In this document: in pieces, positions 44,489 to 54,174 of the stretch | Layout of the letters: each line of letters begins with the position of its first letter | Numbering within the stretch: position 1 is the first letter of the stretch | Assembly (NCBI RefSeq): GCF_003367375.1 | Contig: NZ_CP031416.1 | Location: 813,501-877,500, forward strand | Source of the DNA: Gallaecimonas mangrovi | Lineage (GTDB): Bacteria > Pseudomonadota > Gammaproteobacteria > Enterobacterales > Gallaecimonadaceae | Direction: 5' to 3' | Length of the DNA stretch: 64,000 nt | Made by a program: the position numbers and the translations under genes | Notes under the pieces: model-generated | What the model saw: only the letters and a program-made list of their open reading frames with translations | Databases searched by the model: none | What the model was told of the DNA's origin: nothing

Positions 44489-45016
44489 TTAAAAGTGGTA
44501 ATTCACGCCAAAAGTGACGGCCGAAATGTCGGAATAGGGAGTTTGGCCATGGTCGCTGTATTCAAGAAAAAACTCGCTGTTATTGGCAAATGCCATACGC
44601 AAGCCGGCGCCGTAGCTGAAGTCGGACTCTGCTTCTCTTCCGGGACCTGTTACTTCAACAGCAGTGCCTCCTAATAAAGCATAAACCGTAAAGTACTCGT
44701 TGATGGGATAAGAAGGGATAGCATAGGCGCTATAGAATCGGTCCAACTTAGTGTCGCCGTAAGGGCTATGTTGATTGCCACTGACGGTGACACCATAACG
44801 GGCTTCCATTGCTAGGTAAGGCGAGAATTGAAAGCCGAAGCCGATATTGACTAAGTTGAAGTCGTTATCAACGGGCTCTACACCGTCTTGACGGCCATCA
44901 AACTGTGCTTGGCTGTAACTTAAACCAGCGTAATACCCTTGCTGATGAGTGTCTGCTAATACCGGTAAAGCGGTAGTGGTAAGAAAAAGCAGTGAAAATG
45001 TTAACTTTCGGGTCAT
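44489..45016 (-). CDS. outer membrane beta-barrel protein, paralogue
   Basis: 175 residues with signal peptide ending near VLA. It shares FFLEYSDHGQ, IPSYPINEYFTVYALLGG, GLRM and the terminal NYHF with the neighbouring gene at 43869. Outer membrane porin-like small barrel; no channel residue pattern identifies a substrate. AT-richer than most genes here. The gap to the next gene is 140 bp. Confidence 0.78.
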   Translation of the reverse strand: MTRKLTFSLLFLTTTALPVLADTHQQGYYAGLSYSQAQFDGRQDGVEPVDNDFNLVNIGFGFQFSPYLAMEARYGVTVSGNQHSPYGDTKLDRFYSAYAIPSYPINEYFTVYALLGGTAVEVTGPGREAESDFSYGAGLRMAFANNSEFFLEYSDHGQTPYSDISAVTFGVNYHF

Positions 45017-45156
45017 GACAGTATCCTTTGTCTCATTTTATGTCACGCATTTATAACATTTTTTTCCTCATTTACAAACTTAACCGATACAAGGTCAGTC
45101 TCTGCTACTTCAGGTTGCAGGCTCTATTCAGCCGTTATTTTTTAGGTTAATGGGAG

Positions 45157-45876
45157 CTACTCAGGAAAGAAGTACTGCCACAGATAGGTAAAGGGCACCA
45201 CCAGCAGCAAAGCAGGTAAAAAATTAACCACGGCAAAGTTCATGATTTTGGCAATACGTAGCCCGACCGCCAACATAATGATGCCGCCAATCGCGGAGAA
45301 ATTGGCATAAGCCGTTGCGTCCATATAGGGCATGATTGGTTTGGCTAACAGAAACAGAATGCCTTGTACCGCAAATTGCACCACGGCAATTAGCATCACT
45401 CCCGGGCCTAGGGTAATGGCGAAAATCATGGCCGTTACAAAATCCATCATCGATTTGACTATCAAAAGTTGATAGTTGCCATTTAGCCCCTCTGTCATCG
45501 CCCCAATTACCCCTAAACCACTGGCACCAAACAGCACAATAAGCGCGGTAAATTGCTGGGAAAAATCGGCTTTATCCAGCCCTCTGGGCATAGGTAGTAA
45601 ATGATTTAATTTGCTCTGAATAAAGGCCGCGCCGTGGCTAACCCCGGCTTCTAAATAAATCAGCTCTCCGATCGCGGTGCCTAAAATCAATGCCATTACC
45701 ACCACCGGCAGATTGTGCTCTTTGATGATCATGGTGATGCCAATTGCCACAGAGGCAAGGGCGAAGGTGGCCGGCAGGCCTTTTTGTAAACGACTCGGAA
45801 TAAATTTCGCTAACAGTGCCCCCAGCAAGCCGCCAGAGATAATAGCGCCGCTATTAATGATTGGACCTAATATCAA
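45157..45876 (-). CDS. yqgA: DUF554 family membrane protein (YqgA-like)
   Basis: 239 residues starting with a TTG at 45876, with AGGAAA 6 nt upstream; no ATG is available near it. About six membrane helices with ALILGTAIGELIYLE and GVIGAMTEGLNGNYQLLIVKSMMDF, the DUF554/YqgA signature. Function not established. Downstream of the 5' end, the 400 bp to putA (45877-46281) hold no gene, only the putA terminator. Confidence 0.85.
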   Translation of the reverse strand: MILGPIINSGAIISGGLLGALLAKFIPSRLQKGLPATFALASVAIGITMIIKEHNLPVVVMALILGTAIGELIYLEAGVSHGAAFIQSKLNHLLPMPRGLDKADFSQQFTALIVLFGASGLGVIGAMTEGLNGNYQLLIVKSMMDFVTAMIFAITLGPGVMLIAVVQFAVQGILFLLAKPIMPYMDATAYANFSAIGGIIMLAVGLRIAKIMNFAVVNFLPALLLVVPFTYLWQYFFPE

Positions 45877-46235
45877 GGTGTTTTCCTACTGTGTGACGAA
45901 CCAGTTGCGCCGATAAATGGCAGTGCCACTCGTTTGGGCTAGGGTTCGATAAAGCCGCTTAACCATGGCTATGGCGAAGCTGTTTGCTATAAGCGACAAT
46001 TAAAACGCAGGTGCAATAAGCTGTTTTGATAACGCCGCCAAATACCGCGTTAGCTAAAATAACGAAAAACCACTGCCGCCTTTTCGTTATCAAAAACAAA
46101 TGAAAAGGTTAAAAATAACGGTGGGTAGAATACCACTGATGCTTGAAATGCTGCCAAAGCGATAGGGGATTAACAAAAATAACCCAGATGCTTGTCATAT
46201 CGGTTTATTCGAAACCTCCCCGGAGCGGACTATAA

Positions 46236-46261
46236 AAAACGCGGCCAAAAGGCCGCGTTTT
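46236..46261 (-). terminator. rho-independent terminator of putA
   Basis: AAAACGCGGCC and GGCCGCGTTTT pair around AAAA, with a T-run on the putA side. Confidence 0.85.
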
Positions 46262-46281
46262 AGTGGTGACTTTTAGTGAAC

Positions 46282-49200
46282 TTAGTCGCCCAGGGTCAAC
46301 AAGGTAGCATTGCCGCCAACAGCGGTAATGTTGTTGGTACGGGTTTTTTCGGTCACAAAGCGGAACAGGTAGTGTGGACCGCCCGCTTTCGGGCCGGTAC
46401 CAGACAGACCTTGGCCACCAAATGGCTGGGTACCCACCATGGCTCCAATTTGGTTGCGGTTGATGTAGCAGTTACCAACATTGGCTTTGTCCGCCAGCTC
46501 CAGCGCCAAGCCCTCATTACGGCTATGCACGCCAAGGGTTAGGCCGTAGCCGGTGCCGTTGATGGCATCCATTACCGCGTCCAGCTCGTCTGCCTTAAAG
46601 CGAATAACGTGCAGAATAGGCCCAAAGTTTTCTTTGGTTAACTGCTCGATACTATTGATCTCAACCGCGGTTGGGGTAACAAAAGAGCCTTTATTGGTGG
46701 CATCACCCATGGGGGTGGTGGCAATGGCTTTGGCAAAGCCTTTAAGGGCAGTTAAGTGCTCTTCCAATAAGGCTTTGGCGTCGGCGTCGATAACGGCGCC
46801 AATATCTGTTTTGTAATCCCAGGGGTCGCCAACGACCAGTTCCTGCATGGCGCCTTTTAACAGCTCCAAAATACGGTCGGCAACGTCGGCCTGCACGTAA
46901 AGTACCCGAAGGGCAGAGCAGCGCTGGCCGGCGGAGGTAAAGGCAGAGCCAATGACGTCATTAACCACTTGCTCGGGCAGAGCGGTGGAGTCAACGATCA
47001 TGGCGTTTTGGCCGCCGGTTTCAGCGATAAGGGTTTTGATGGCGCCGTCATGGTCGGCCAGTGCCTTGTTAATGGCCTTGGCGGTACCGGTAGAACCGGT
47101 GAACACCACGCCGGCAATACGGTCGTCGCTGGTTAAAGCGGCGCCTACTGACGCGCCGTCGCCAGGTAAAAAGTGCAGTACATCGGCTGGAATGCCGGCC
47201 TTGTGGGCCAGCTCGATAGCACGAAACGCCACCAAGCAAGTTTGTTCGGCAGGCTTGGCGATAACGGTATTACCGGTTGCCAGTGCAGCCGCAACCTGGC
47301 CGACGAAAATTGCCAGCGGGAAGTTCCAGGGGCTGATGCAAACAAAGACGCCTTTGCCTTGCACATACAGCTCGTTCAGCTCGCCGGTTGGGCCTGGCAG
47401 TACTTCGGCGCCGTTAAACATTTTGCGGGCTTGCTGGGCGTAGTAGCGACAAAAGTCCACCGCTTCACGCACTTCATCAATGCCGTCTTGCAGAATGCGG
47501 CCAGCTTCACGGGCAACTAGGGCAATCAGTTCGGCTTGGTTTTCTTCCATCAAATCAGCGAAAGCTTCCAGGGCTTTGGCGCGCACTTCAACGTTAGAGC
47601 GGCACCAGGCGGGGAAAGCGGCTTTGGCTAAGGTCACCGCTTCTTTGGCTTGTGCGCCACTGGCAAAAGCCACGGTACCCACCACGGCGTCGTGATTGTG
47701 CGGAGACACCACCTGATGTTGCTCGCCGCTCATAATCTTGCCGCCAACAATAGGCGCTGCCTGCCACTGATGGTCTTTAAAAGGCGCTAGGGCGTCGAAG
47801 AAAGGCTTGGCTTCAGACTGAATATGCAAGTTAGTCCCTCCGGAGTTTTTGCGGGTGCCATAAAGAGCAGCAGGCAAGGGAATTTTATGGTTGGCAAGGC
47901 TCGGTGCCTCGGCCAAGGTTTTTAAGGGATGGGTGGCAAGGCTTGCCACCGGTGTATTGGGGTCAACCAGTTTGTGCACAAAAGAGCTGTTAGCGCCGTT
48001 TTCTAACAGACGGCGAACCAAATAGGGCAGCAAATCTTTGTGGCTGCCAACCGGCGCGTAAATACGCACGTTTTGGCCAGGGTTTTCTTCCAATACAGTG
48101 TCGTATAACTCGTCACCCATACCCCAAAGGCGCTGATATTCAAAAGGACGGCCTGCGGCCATGCTTTTAATGGCCGTTACGGTGTGGGCGTTATGGGAAG
48201 CAAACTGCGGGTAGATAACATCTTGGGTGTGCTCGCTCAGCAAAAAGCGGGCACAGGCCAAGTAAGAAGCATCGGTTGAGGCTTTACGGGTATAAACCGG
48301 GTAGCCCTTAAGGCCTGCTGCTTGGCAAAGCTTGATTTCGGTATCCCAGTAAGCGCCTTTAACGAGCCGTACCGGAATAAGGTCGCCTTGTTCACGGCCC
48401 AAGCGGGCTAGCCAGTTGAGTACCGGTAGGGCGCGTTTTGAGAAGGCTTGTACCACTAAACCAAAGTTGCCCCAGCCTTTTGCCGTTTCTGAGCGGTAAA
48501 CGGCTTCAAAGATATCCAGTGAGATCTCGAGGCGGTCTGCTTCTTCGGCGTCAATTTGCAGGCCGACATTAGCAACGCGGGCTTTTTCGACCAGTTGGCG
48601 GACAATCTCCACCATCTCGGTGCGCACCCGGTCAAGGTTCTGCACGTCGTAACGGGGGTGCAGCGCCGACAATTTAATTGAAATGGTTGGCCGCGGGGCT
48701 TGTTTTTCGTCGTAATCACCAGCGCCAAGGGCAGCAATAGCGTTGCTGTAGTCGTCGAAGTACTTTTTGGCGTCTATCGCGGTCAGTGCCGCTTCACCCA
48801 GCATGTCATAGGAGTGGGTGTAGCCAAGCTTGCGCGACTTTTGCGAATTTTTCAGCGCTTCTTTAATGGTGCGGCCCAGTACGAACTGTTTGCCCATGAT
48901 TTTCATGGCCGCATACATGGCCTTGCGGACCATTGGCTCGCCAAGGCGGTTGATCATGCGGTTCAACAGATTCGCCGGGCTACCGTCGATGCGCTTGTCC
49001 ATGGTGATCACTTTACCGGTTAACATCAGGCCCCAGGTCGATGCGTTAACCAGTAAGGATTCGGACTGTTTGAAGTGCTTGGCCCAGTTGGCACCGGAGA
49101 GCTTGTCTTTAATGAGACTGTCGGCCGTGTCAGGGTCAGGAATACGCAGCAAAGCCTCAGCCAAGCACATTAAAATAATGCCTTCCTGAGTATCTAGGCT

Positions 49201-49443
49201 GTATTGCTGCAAAAAGGCCTGGATGCCATCGCCGTTATCGTGGTGAGCACGAATTTTTGACACCAAGCGTTCCGTGTCCTGGCCGATAGACTGTATTTGC
49301 TGGTCGCTATTGGGCACCAGTTTTAACAGTTCGGTCAGGTATTGTTCTTCATCTACCGCGTAGTTGTCGGTGATGGCTTCCCTGAGTGTATCAAGGTCGG
49401 GTAATTGGTAATCCGGTGCCACCACTTGGCTTGCATTGAACAT
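46282..49443 (-). CDS. putA: bifunctional proline dehydrogenase / P5C dehydrogenase PutA
   Basis: 1053 residues from the ATG at 49443 (MFNASQVVAPDYQ). Proline dehydrogenase barrel with QIDAEEADRLEISLDIFE and RLVKGAYWDTEIK; the P5C dehydrogenase half has FTGSTGTAKAIN, ETGGQNAMIVDS and the catalytic cysteine in SAGQRCSALRV. It oxidises proline to glutamate, with FAD then NAD. E. coli PutA is 1320 residues: here the N-terminal RHH DNA-binding domain is absent, so self-repression is not expected, and the C-terminal part is shorter. Upstream GTATA-CAATA-TAC-type palindromic AT sequence near 49538-49552 may hold the promoter. Confidence 0.92.
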   Translation of the reverse strand: MFNASQVVAPDYQLPDLDTLREAITDNYAVDEEQYLTELLKLVPNSDQQIQSIGQDTERLVSKIRAHHDNGDGIQAFLQQYSLDTQEGIILMCLAEALLRIPDPDTADSLIKDKLSGANWAKHFKQSESLLVNASTWGLMLTGKVITMDKRIDGSPANLLNRMINRLGEPMVRKAMYAAMKIMGKQFVLGRTIKEALKNSQKSRKLGYTHSYDMLGEAALTAIDAKKYFDDYSNAIAALGAGDYDEKQAPRPTISIKLSALHPRYDVQNLDRVRTEMVEIVRQLVEKARVANVGLQIDAEEADRLEISLDIFEAVYRSETAKGWGNFGLVVQAFSKRALPVLNWLARLGREQGDLIPVRLVKGAYWDTEIKLCQAAGLKGYPVYTRKASTDASYLACARFLLSEHTQDVIYPQFASHNAHTVTAIKSMAAGRPFEYQRLWGMGDELYDTVLEENPGQNVRIYAPVGSHKDLLPYLVRRLLENGANSSFVHKLVDPNTPVASLATHPLKTLAEAPSLANHKIPLPAALYGTRKNSGGTNLHIQSEAKPFFDALAPFKDHQWQAAPIVGGKIMSGEQHQVVSPHNHDAVVGTVAFASGAQAKEAVTLAKAAFPAWCRSNVEVRAKALEAFADLMEENQAELIALVAREAGRILQDGIDEVREAVDFCRYYAQQARKMFNGAEVLPGPTGELNELYVQGKGVFVCISPWNFPLAIFVGQVAAALATGNTVIAKPAEQTCLVAFRAIELAHKAGIPADVLHFLPGDGASVGAALTSDDRIAGVVFTGSTGTAKAINKALADHDGAIKTLIAETGGQNAMIVDSTALPEQVVNDVIGSAFTSAGQRCSALRVLYVQADVADRILELLKGAMQELVVGDPWDYKTDIGAVIDADAKALLEEHLTALKGFAKAIATTPMGDATNKGSFVTPTAVEINSIEQLTKENFGPILHVIRFKADELDAVMDAINGTGYGLTLGVHSRNEGLALELADKANVGNCYINRNQIGAMVGTQPFGGQGLSGTGPKAGGPHYLFRFVTEKTRTNNITAVGGNATLLTLGD

Positions 49444-49876
49444 AGGGCTAAACACCTTTGCAACAGGGCTCTGGTATCGAAAACCAAAGCCAAAGGCTGA
49501 CAAATTTGCCTCCGGGCCGAGGCATGAACGGGGCGAAGTATACAATATACACACTGCATGAAAATCCCCTTTTCACCGCATTTTGGCTACTGCTGAAAGC
49601 AGCTTTGGCCTTGTTGCTAAAGACCTTGGCCCATAGCCTCTTTTATCATTTGCAGGGCACTAATTACAGTACGAATGACTTTGTCGTTAAGGTAGGTGGT
49701 ATAAGGCTTTCCTTGAGTAGTTGCAGGGTGGGGTGAAAAGCGCGGCTGTAAGGCTTATGGTGTGGTTTGCTGATTGTTCTTTGAGGTTTTTTTAGTATTT
49801 TTATTATTATGTTTGGTTGGTTTTTTATTCGTTTTTTATAGATTTTTATTTTTCCTGATTTATCCAGTATACAAAT

Positions 49877-49903
49877 AAAAAGGCCGCTTGCTGCGGCCTT
49901 TTT
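49877..49903. terminator. rho-independent terminator of the YgiM-like gene
   Basis: AAAAAGGCCGC pairs with GCGGCCTTTTT around TTGCT. The T-rich 49780-49860 stretch beyond it (plus strand) has no gene I can support, nor does the rest of 49444-49876. Confidence 0.8.
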
Positions 49904-49923
49904 ATTTGAAAGCGATGTATTGC

Positions 49924-50490
49924 TTACATCCACATATCTTTCTTCTTTTTTCGTGGAATGAGGTAGGGCAATAGTAACCCGAGCAGCAAACCACCACCGG
50001 CAACGCAGCCGCCGTAGAGGAACCAGCGCATCAGGTTGCTTTGGTCCATGCCTTTGACCTGCGCCTGAAGGCGGGTGATCTGTGACTTTTGTTCAGCCAC
50101 TTGCGAGCTGAGCTGAGACTTGTCTTGCTGCAGGGTATCGAGGTTATTGACCAGTGAGTCATGTCCTGATGACAGTTCCTGAATTTTGTCCTGAGCGGCT
50201 TTTAAGGAGGCCTGCAGCTTGGGAATGGTAACTCTAAAGGTTGGAGCGTTAGTGACGTATTTGCTTTGTATCCAGCCGGTACGTCCTTGGTCGTCCTTCA
50301 CCTCGGTAAAGTCGCCATTTTGGTCCAGCACCTGTAACTGTGTACCGGCATTAATGGAGCCAATAATGCGGTAGTTTTTAGAGGGGCCAGAATGCAGGAA
50401 AACATAAATGTCTTCACTGACAAAGGCGGGATCGGCAAAGGAAAGGCTTGGTGTTAGAACCAGTAGCAGAAGCAGCGCGCGCATTAACAT
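49924..50490 (-). CDS. ygiM: SH3 domain protein YgiM family
   Basis: 188 residues. Signal peptide ending at SFA, a bacterial SH3 domain with VFLHSGPSKNYRIIGSINAGTQLQVL and TGWIQSKYV, a coiled coil (about residues 90-150) and a C-terminal membrane segment followed by RKKKKD. Matches the TIGR04211/YgiM pattern; role in envelope integrity is suspected, not shown. Start ATG at 50490; MRALL at 50484 is possible. In E. coli ygiM neighbours ygiF and cca, and both are also in this window. Confidence 0.85.
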   Translation of the reverse strand: MLMRALLLLLVLTPSLSFADPAFVSEDIYVFLHSGPSKNYRIIGSINAGTQLQVLDQNGDFTEVKDDQGRTGWIQSKYVTNAPTFRVTIPKLQASLKAAQDKIQELSSGHDSLVNNLDTLQQDKSQLSSQVAEQKSQITRLQAQVKGMDQSNLMRWFLYGGCVAGGGLLLGLLLPYLIPRKKKKDMWM

Positions 50491-50571
50491 TATGTTGATT
50501 ATCCGAGTAAAAGTCGCTGCTCCATCCTAGTTAGCATCAGCAGCCATGGCAAGCGCCATGGCTGCTGATGT

Positions 50572-51840
50572 TCAGCGGAGGATCAGTGCTTCAAGGATCC
50601 AGAAAATCACAATGGCCAGCAGGGCGCCAGCAGGCAGTGTTACCACCCATGAAACCACAATGTTACGGATAACCGAGAGGTTAAGCGCGGCAATGCCGCG
50701 GGCCAAACCTACGCCCATAATGGCACCCACCAGGGTTTGGGTTGTGGAGATAGGCAAACCGGTACCGGATGCCAGCACCACCGTGGTTGCGGTAGCAAAT
50801 TGCGCAGCAAAACCGCGGCTTGGCGTCAGGTGGGTAATACCGGTGCCAACGGTGGCCATGACCTTTTTACCCATAATGGCCAGGCCCAAGACGATACCAA
50901 AGCCACCCAGTGGCAGTATCCACCAGGCAATTTTTGACTGCGCCGCCACCTGACCACCGGCTTCAACCACGCTGACGACCGCAGACAATGGCCCAATAGC
51001 GTTGGCCACGTCGTTCGAGCCGTGGGCGAAAGCCATGGCGCAGGCGGTCAGTACCATCAAAATGGCAAACACCTTTTCGACGTTGGCAAAGCCCATGTCT
51101 TTATCATCAGAAGGGTTGAATTTTTCGCGGCCAATAAAGAGGTAACCGGCAAACATCACCACCAGCGAGGCAATGAAAGAATAAAGCCAGTCTTCACCGT
51201 TACTGAGGTTCAAACCAATGTGCGACAAGCCCTTTTTCAAGGTCACCAGGCTAATCACAAAGGCGGTCATGAACATGTACACCGGTACAAAACGCTTGGC
51301 GTTTTGTAAGGGATGCTCGGTGTTAAAAATAAACCGCTGCACGCTGGTAAAGACAAAATAAGCGATGAGCCCGGAAATGGCAGGGGTAATTATCCAAGAG
51401 CCAACAATACCCAGGGTTTTTCCCCACTGCACCGCATCAGAGCCAATGGAAACGGTCGCAAAACCAATAATGGCGCCAACAATGGAGTGGGTGGTAGAAA
51501 CAGGCCAACCGTAGTTAGACGCCACAATCAGCCAAATGCCGGCGGCCAGCAAGGATGCAATCATCCCCAATACCAGCACCTCTGGGTGGTTGGTAAAGGC
51601 GCTGGGGTCCAGAATGCCGTTACGGATGGTGGAGGTCACTTCGCCCCCCGCCAGGTAAGAGCCGGCAAATTCAAATACCATGGCGATAACTATCGCCTGG
51701 CCTATGGTCAAGGAACGGGTGCCAACAGAGGTGCCCATGGCGTTAGCAACGTCGTTGGAACCGATACCCCAGGCCATTAAAAAGCCGACGACAGCCGCAA
51801 GCAGCACCAAATACGTGCCGTAGTGAGCGATGATTTCCAT
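50572..51840 (-). CDS. pitA: PiT family inorganic phosphate transporter
   Basis: 422 residues, about ten membrane helices with two inverted repeats carrying GSNDVANAMG and GSNDVANAIGPLSA motifs, the PiT signature. It moves neutral metal-phosphate with protons or cations. The gene lies 11 bp after a PhoU-like gene, the usual Pit-DUF47 operon. Confidence 0.93.
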   Translation of the reverse strand: MEIIAHYGTYLVLLAAVVGFLMAWGIGSNDVANAMGTSVGTRSLTIGQAIVIAMVFEFAGSYLAGGEVTSTIRNGILDPSAFTNHPEVLVLGMIASLLAAGIWLIVASNYGWPVSTTHSIVGAIIGFATVSIGSDAVQWGKTLGIVGSWIITPAISGLIAYFVFTSVQRFIFNTEHPLQNAKRFVPVYMFMTAFVISLVTLKKGLSHIGLNLSNGEDWLYSFIASLVVMFAGYLFIGREKFNPSDDKDMGFANVEKVFAILMVLTACAMAFAHGSNDVANAIGPLSAVVSVVEAGGQVAAQSKIAWWILPLGGFGIVLGLAIMGKKVMATVGTGITHLTPSRGFAAQFATATTVVLASGTGLPISTTQTLVGAIMGVGLARGIAALNLSVIRNIVVSWVVTLPAGALLAIVIFWILEALILR

Positions 51841-51851
51841 GTAATTTCCTG

Positions 51852-52532
51852 TTAACTGCGCGCCAGGAGCAGCTCTAAGCGAGACCCCACGCCCTCAGCG
51901 CGGTCGGCCAGGTCGCCAACCCACTCAAGAATGGAGTAAAGGAACATGACGTCGATCGGGCTGAGATCTTTTTCAATCGCCAATAACTGGCGACGCAGGC
52001 GGATCTGCAACTCGTCGGTATCGTGCTCGATGTCATCGAGCTCATTGATCATCCGGTTGACCAGCTCTACCTCGCGGCCACGAAAACCGGTTTCGAGTAA
52101 CTCGTCCAGTTCGTTAATGGCTTTGGCGGCAAGCGCTGTTGCGTCCAAGCAACGGGAAAGGTAGGCGCTGAATTCTTCAGCAAAGATGGTTGGGATCTTG
52201 AGCTTGCGCCCCAGAACCCGGCCGGCAATGTCTTTTGCCTTGTTGGCAATGCGGTCCTGCTCTTTAACCAACTCTAACAAGTCGGTACGTTCAACCGGCA
52301 TGAACAGGCCTGAGGGCAGCGTCATGCGGATCTCACGTTTCAGAGCGTCAGCTTCCTTTTCCAGGCGGCTGATGTCATTGCGCAGCTCGCTGGCTTTCGA
52401 CCAGTCGTCGGCCAGTACAGCCTCAAAATACGGCACCAGGGTCTGACAGCACTCGTGGACTTTGTCCATGTGTTGCTGCAGGGGCCGAATAGGCGATTTA
52501 GCGAAGAGACCTAAGATACTGTTTGCAGGCAT
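51852..52532 (-). CDS. DUF47/PhoU-like Pit accessory protein
   Basis: 226 residues, helical, opening MPANSILGLFAKSPIRPLQQHM (read in short pieces) with a PhoU-like arrangement of helices, RIANKAKDIAGRVLGRKLKIP and RRQLLAIEKDLSPIDVMFLYSILEWVGDLADRAE near the end. TIGR00153/DUF47 family; predicted to tune the Pit transporter. First gene of the operon; ATG at 52532. Confidence 0.9.
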   Translation of the reverse strand: MPANSILGLFAKSPIRPLQQHMDKVHECCQTLVPYFEAVLADDWSKASELRNDISRLEKEADALKREIRMTLPSGLFMPVERTDLLELVKEQDRIANKAKDIAGRVLGRKLKIPTIFAEEFSAYLSRCLDATALAAKAINELDELLETGFRGREVELVNRMINELDDIEHDTDELQIRLRRQLLAIEKDLSPIDVMFLYSILEWVGDLADRAEGVGSRLELLLARS

Positions 52533-52683
52533 GGTTGCCCCTCATATTTGACGATATTGTCGGCATCAGGCCAATGCGGCGCGAAGGATAGCGCAAAGGT
52601 TGGCCGTAATAAAACCGTAATGGCATTTTTTTTACTGTCATGGCCGTTATAATCAGCCCGACACCTGTCAACCAAAAGCCACC

Positions 52684-54174
52684 ATGGCCATAGAAACCGA
52701 ACTGAAATTACGTGTTGCCAACCAACTGGATACTGACAGCTGGCTGCAACCATTACTCGGCGGCGCCCAAGCGCGTCACCTAAAGAACACCTACTTTGAT
52801 ACGCCTGAAGGCTTACTGGCCAAATGGCGTATGGGCCTGCGTATTCGTGAGGTCGATGGCAAACGTGAGCAAACCCTAAAGCTCGCTGGTAACTCTGGGT
52901 CTGCATTATCTGCCAGACCTGAATATAACCTGCCCATCGATAGCAACAAGCCCCGGCTAAGTGCTTTTCCTGATGAAGTATGGCCTGCCGGCACCGATGT
53001 GCATGAACTTGAAGAAGCGCTGGTCGCGGTTTTTAGCACCGACTTTGACCGGCAAAAAACCTTGGTTGCTGGCGAGCAAGTCGAGTTTTGCTGGGACCAG
53101 GGCGAAGTCAGTGCCAACAGCCATTGCTTGCCCATTCGTGAGCTGGAGCTGGAAATGCAGGGCGAGGATTTAGCGGCGCTATTTCGCTTTGCCGAAGGCC
53201 TGCTTCGCGACGGCGTGCAATGCTTTGGCCTTTCCAAAGCCGCCCGTGGCAACTGGCTTGCCAACGGGCAGGGTAATCTGCCGCTGGATGAGCCGATGGC
53301 CGATGTGCAACGGCAAATGAGCAACGAAGAGGTTCTGGCCCAGGGCTTGGGCACTGCCATTAGCCAATGGCAGCAAGCCGAAGATGTGTTTTTATTGCAT
53401 CCCGGCTGGCAGCCGCTGTTAGCGCTTGCCGATGCGCTGCAGTATTTTCGCCAGGTATTAAGCCTGTTTGGCGGCCTGGTACCACGCAAGGCCTCTAGCG
53501 AACTGCGCCAGGAATGCCAATGGCTGGCCGACCAGCTCGCCCAGGCCCAGGCTCAGGTGCGTGTTGCCAAGGTGCTGTCGGCCAAAGGCAGCAGTTTTAG
53601 AAAGCTCAACATCAGTGATGAGCTGCTAGAGCAAGCCAATGAGCGCCAACAGGCGCTGCCGAATTTAAGCTTCTTTACCCAGCTGTTTGCCTCGGAAAGG
53701 GCCAACCGCTTGAAGCTGGCTGCGCTGAAGTTTGTGGCGCTGCGCCAATGGCGCAGCAAGCTCGATGATGCCGCCATTGCCGAGCTTGAAAAGCCCATCA
53801 AATGGTTTGCTGACACCCATTTAGCCAAATCCTTCGCCGACCTTAAACGGCACTTGGTGCGGGGCATGGCGCTGCCACAATACCTGGACCAAGAAGGCCG
53901 AGTGCTGCGCTATTTGACCTGCTGCCGCACCTTTGGGGCGCTCTATCCTGACCAATTTAGCGAACATAGTGTTGAGCAGTGGCAAGACTTTATGTTTGGT
54001 TTGGAAGAGGCGCGGCGTCTGGAAGGCATTGGGCAGTTGGCGGCGAGGCTAGACTTGTCTGATGACGATGCCGAGCAACTGGAAAACTGGCTTAATCGCA
54101 AGCGCCAGTCTTTGGTGGTGGCGATGGATCAGTCGCGTCAGCTGGGGCTGAATCAGCAGGTATTCTGGCCCTAA
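52684..54174 (+). CDS. ygiF: inorganic triphosphatase YgiF (CYTH + CHAD)
   Basis: 496 residues. CYTH domain in the first ~200 residues, starting with the ExExK motif MAIETELKL, then a helical CHAD domain with polyphosphate-binding histidines (CRTFGALYPDQFSEH region). E. coli YgiF hydrolyses tripolyphosphate. Its 3' end overlaps the convergent ion-channel gene by 83 bp, a long overlap of two protein-coding ends. Confidence 0.92.
   Translation: MAIETELKLRVANQLDTDSWLQPLLGGAQARHLKNTYFDTPEGLLAKWRMGLRIREVDGKREQTLKLAGNSGSALSARPEYNLPIDSNKPRLSAFPDEVWPAGTDVHELEEALVAVFSTDFDRQKTLVAGEQVEFCWDQGEVSANSHCLPIRELELEMQGEDLAALFRFAEGLLRDGVQCFGLSKAARGNWLANGQGNLPLDEPMADVQRQMSNEEVLAQGLGTAISQWQQAEDVFLLHPGWQPLLALADALQYFRQVLSLFGGLVPRKASSELRQECQWLADQLAQAQAQVRVAKVLSAKGSSFRKLNISDELLEQANERQQALPNLSFFTQLFASERANRLKLAALKFVALRQWRSKLDDAAIAELEKPIKWFADTHLAKSFADLKRHLVRGMALPQYLDQEGRVLRYLTCCRTFGALYPDQFSEHSVEQWQDFMFGLEEARRLEGIGQLAARLDLSDDDAEQLENWLNRKRQSLVVAMDQSRQLGLNQQVFWP

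Noticed and set aside
49664-49933. Minus-strand ORF of 89 codons between putA and ygiM
   Set aside because: Low-complexity Lys/Ile/Asn composition from a T-rich stretch, overlapping the terminator and the end of ygiM.
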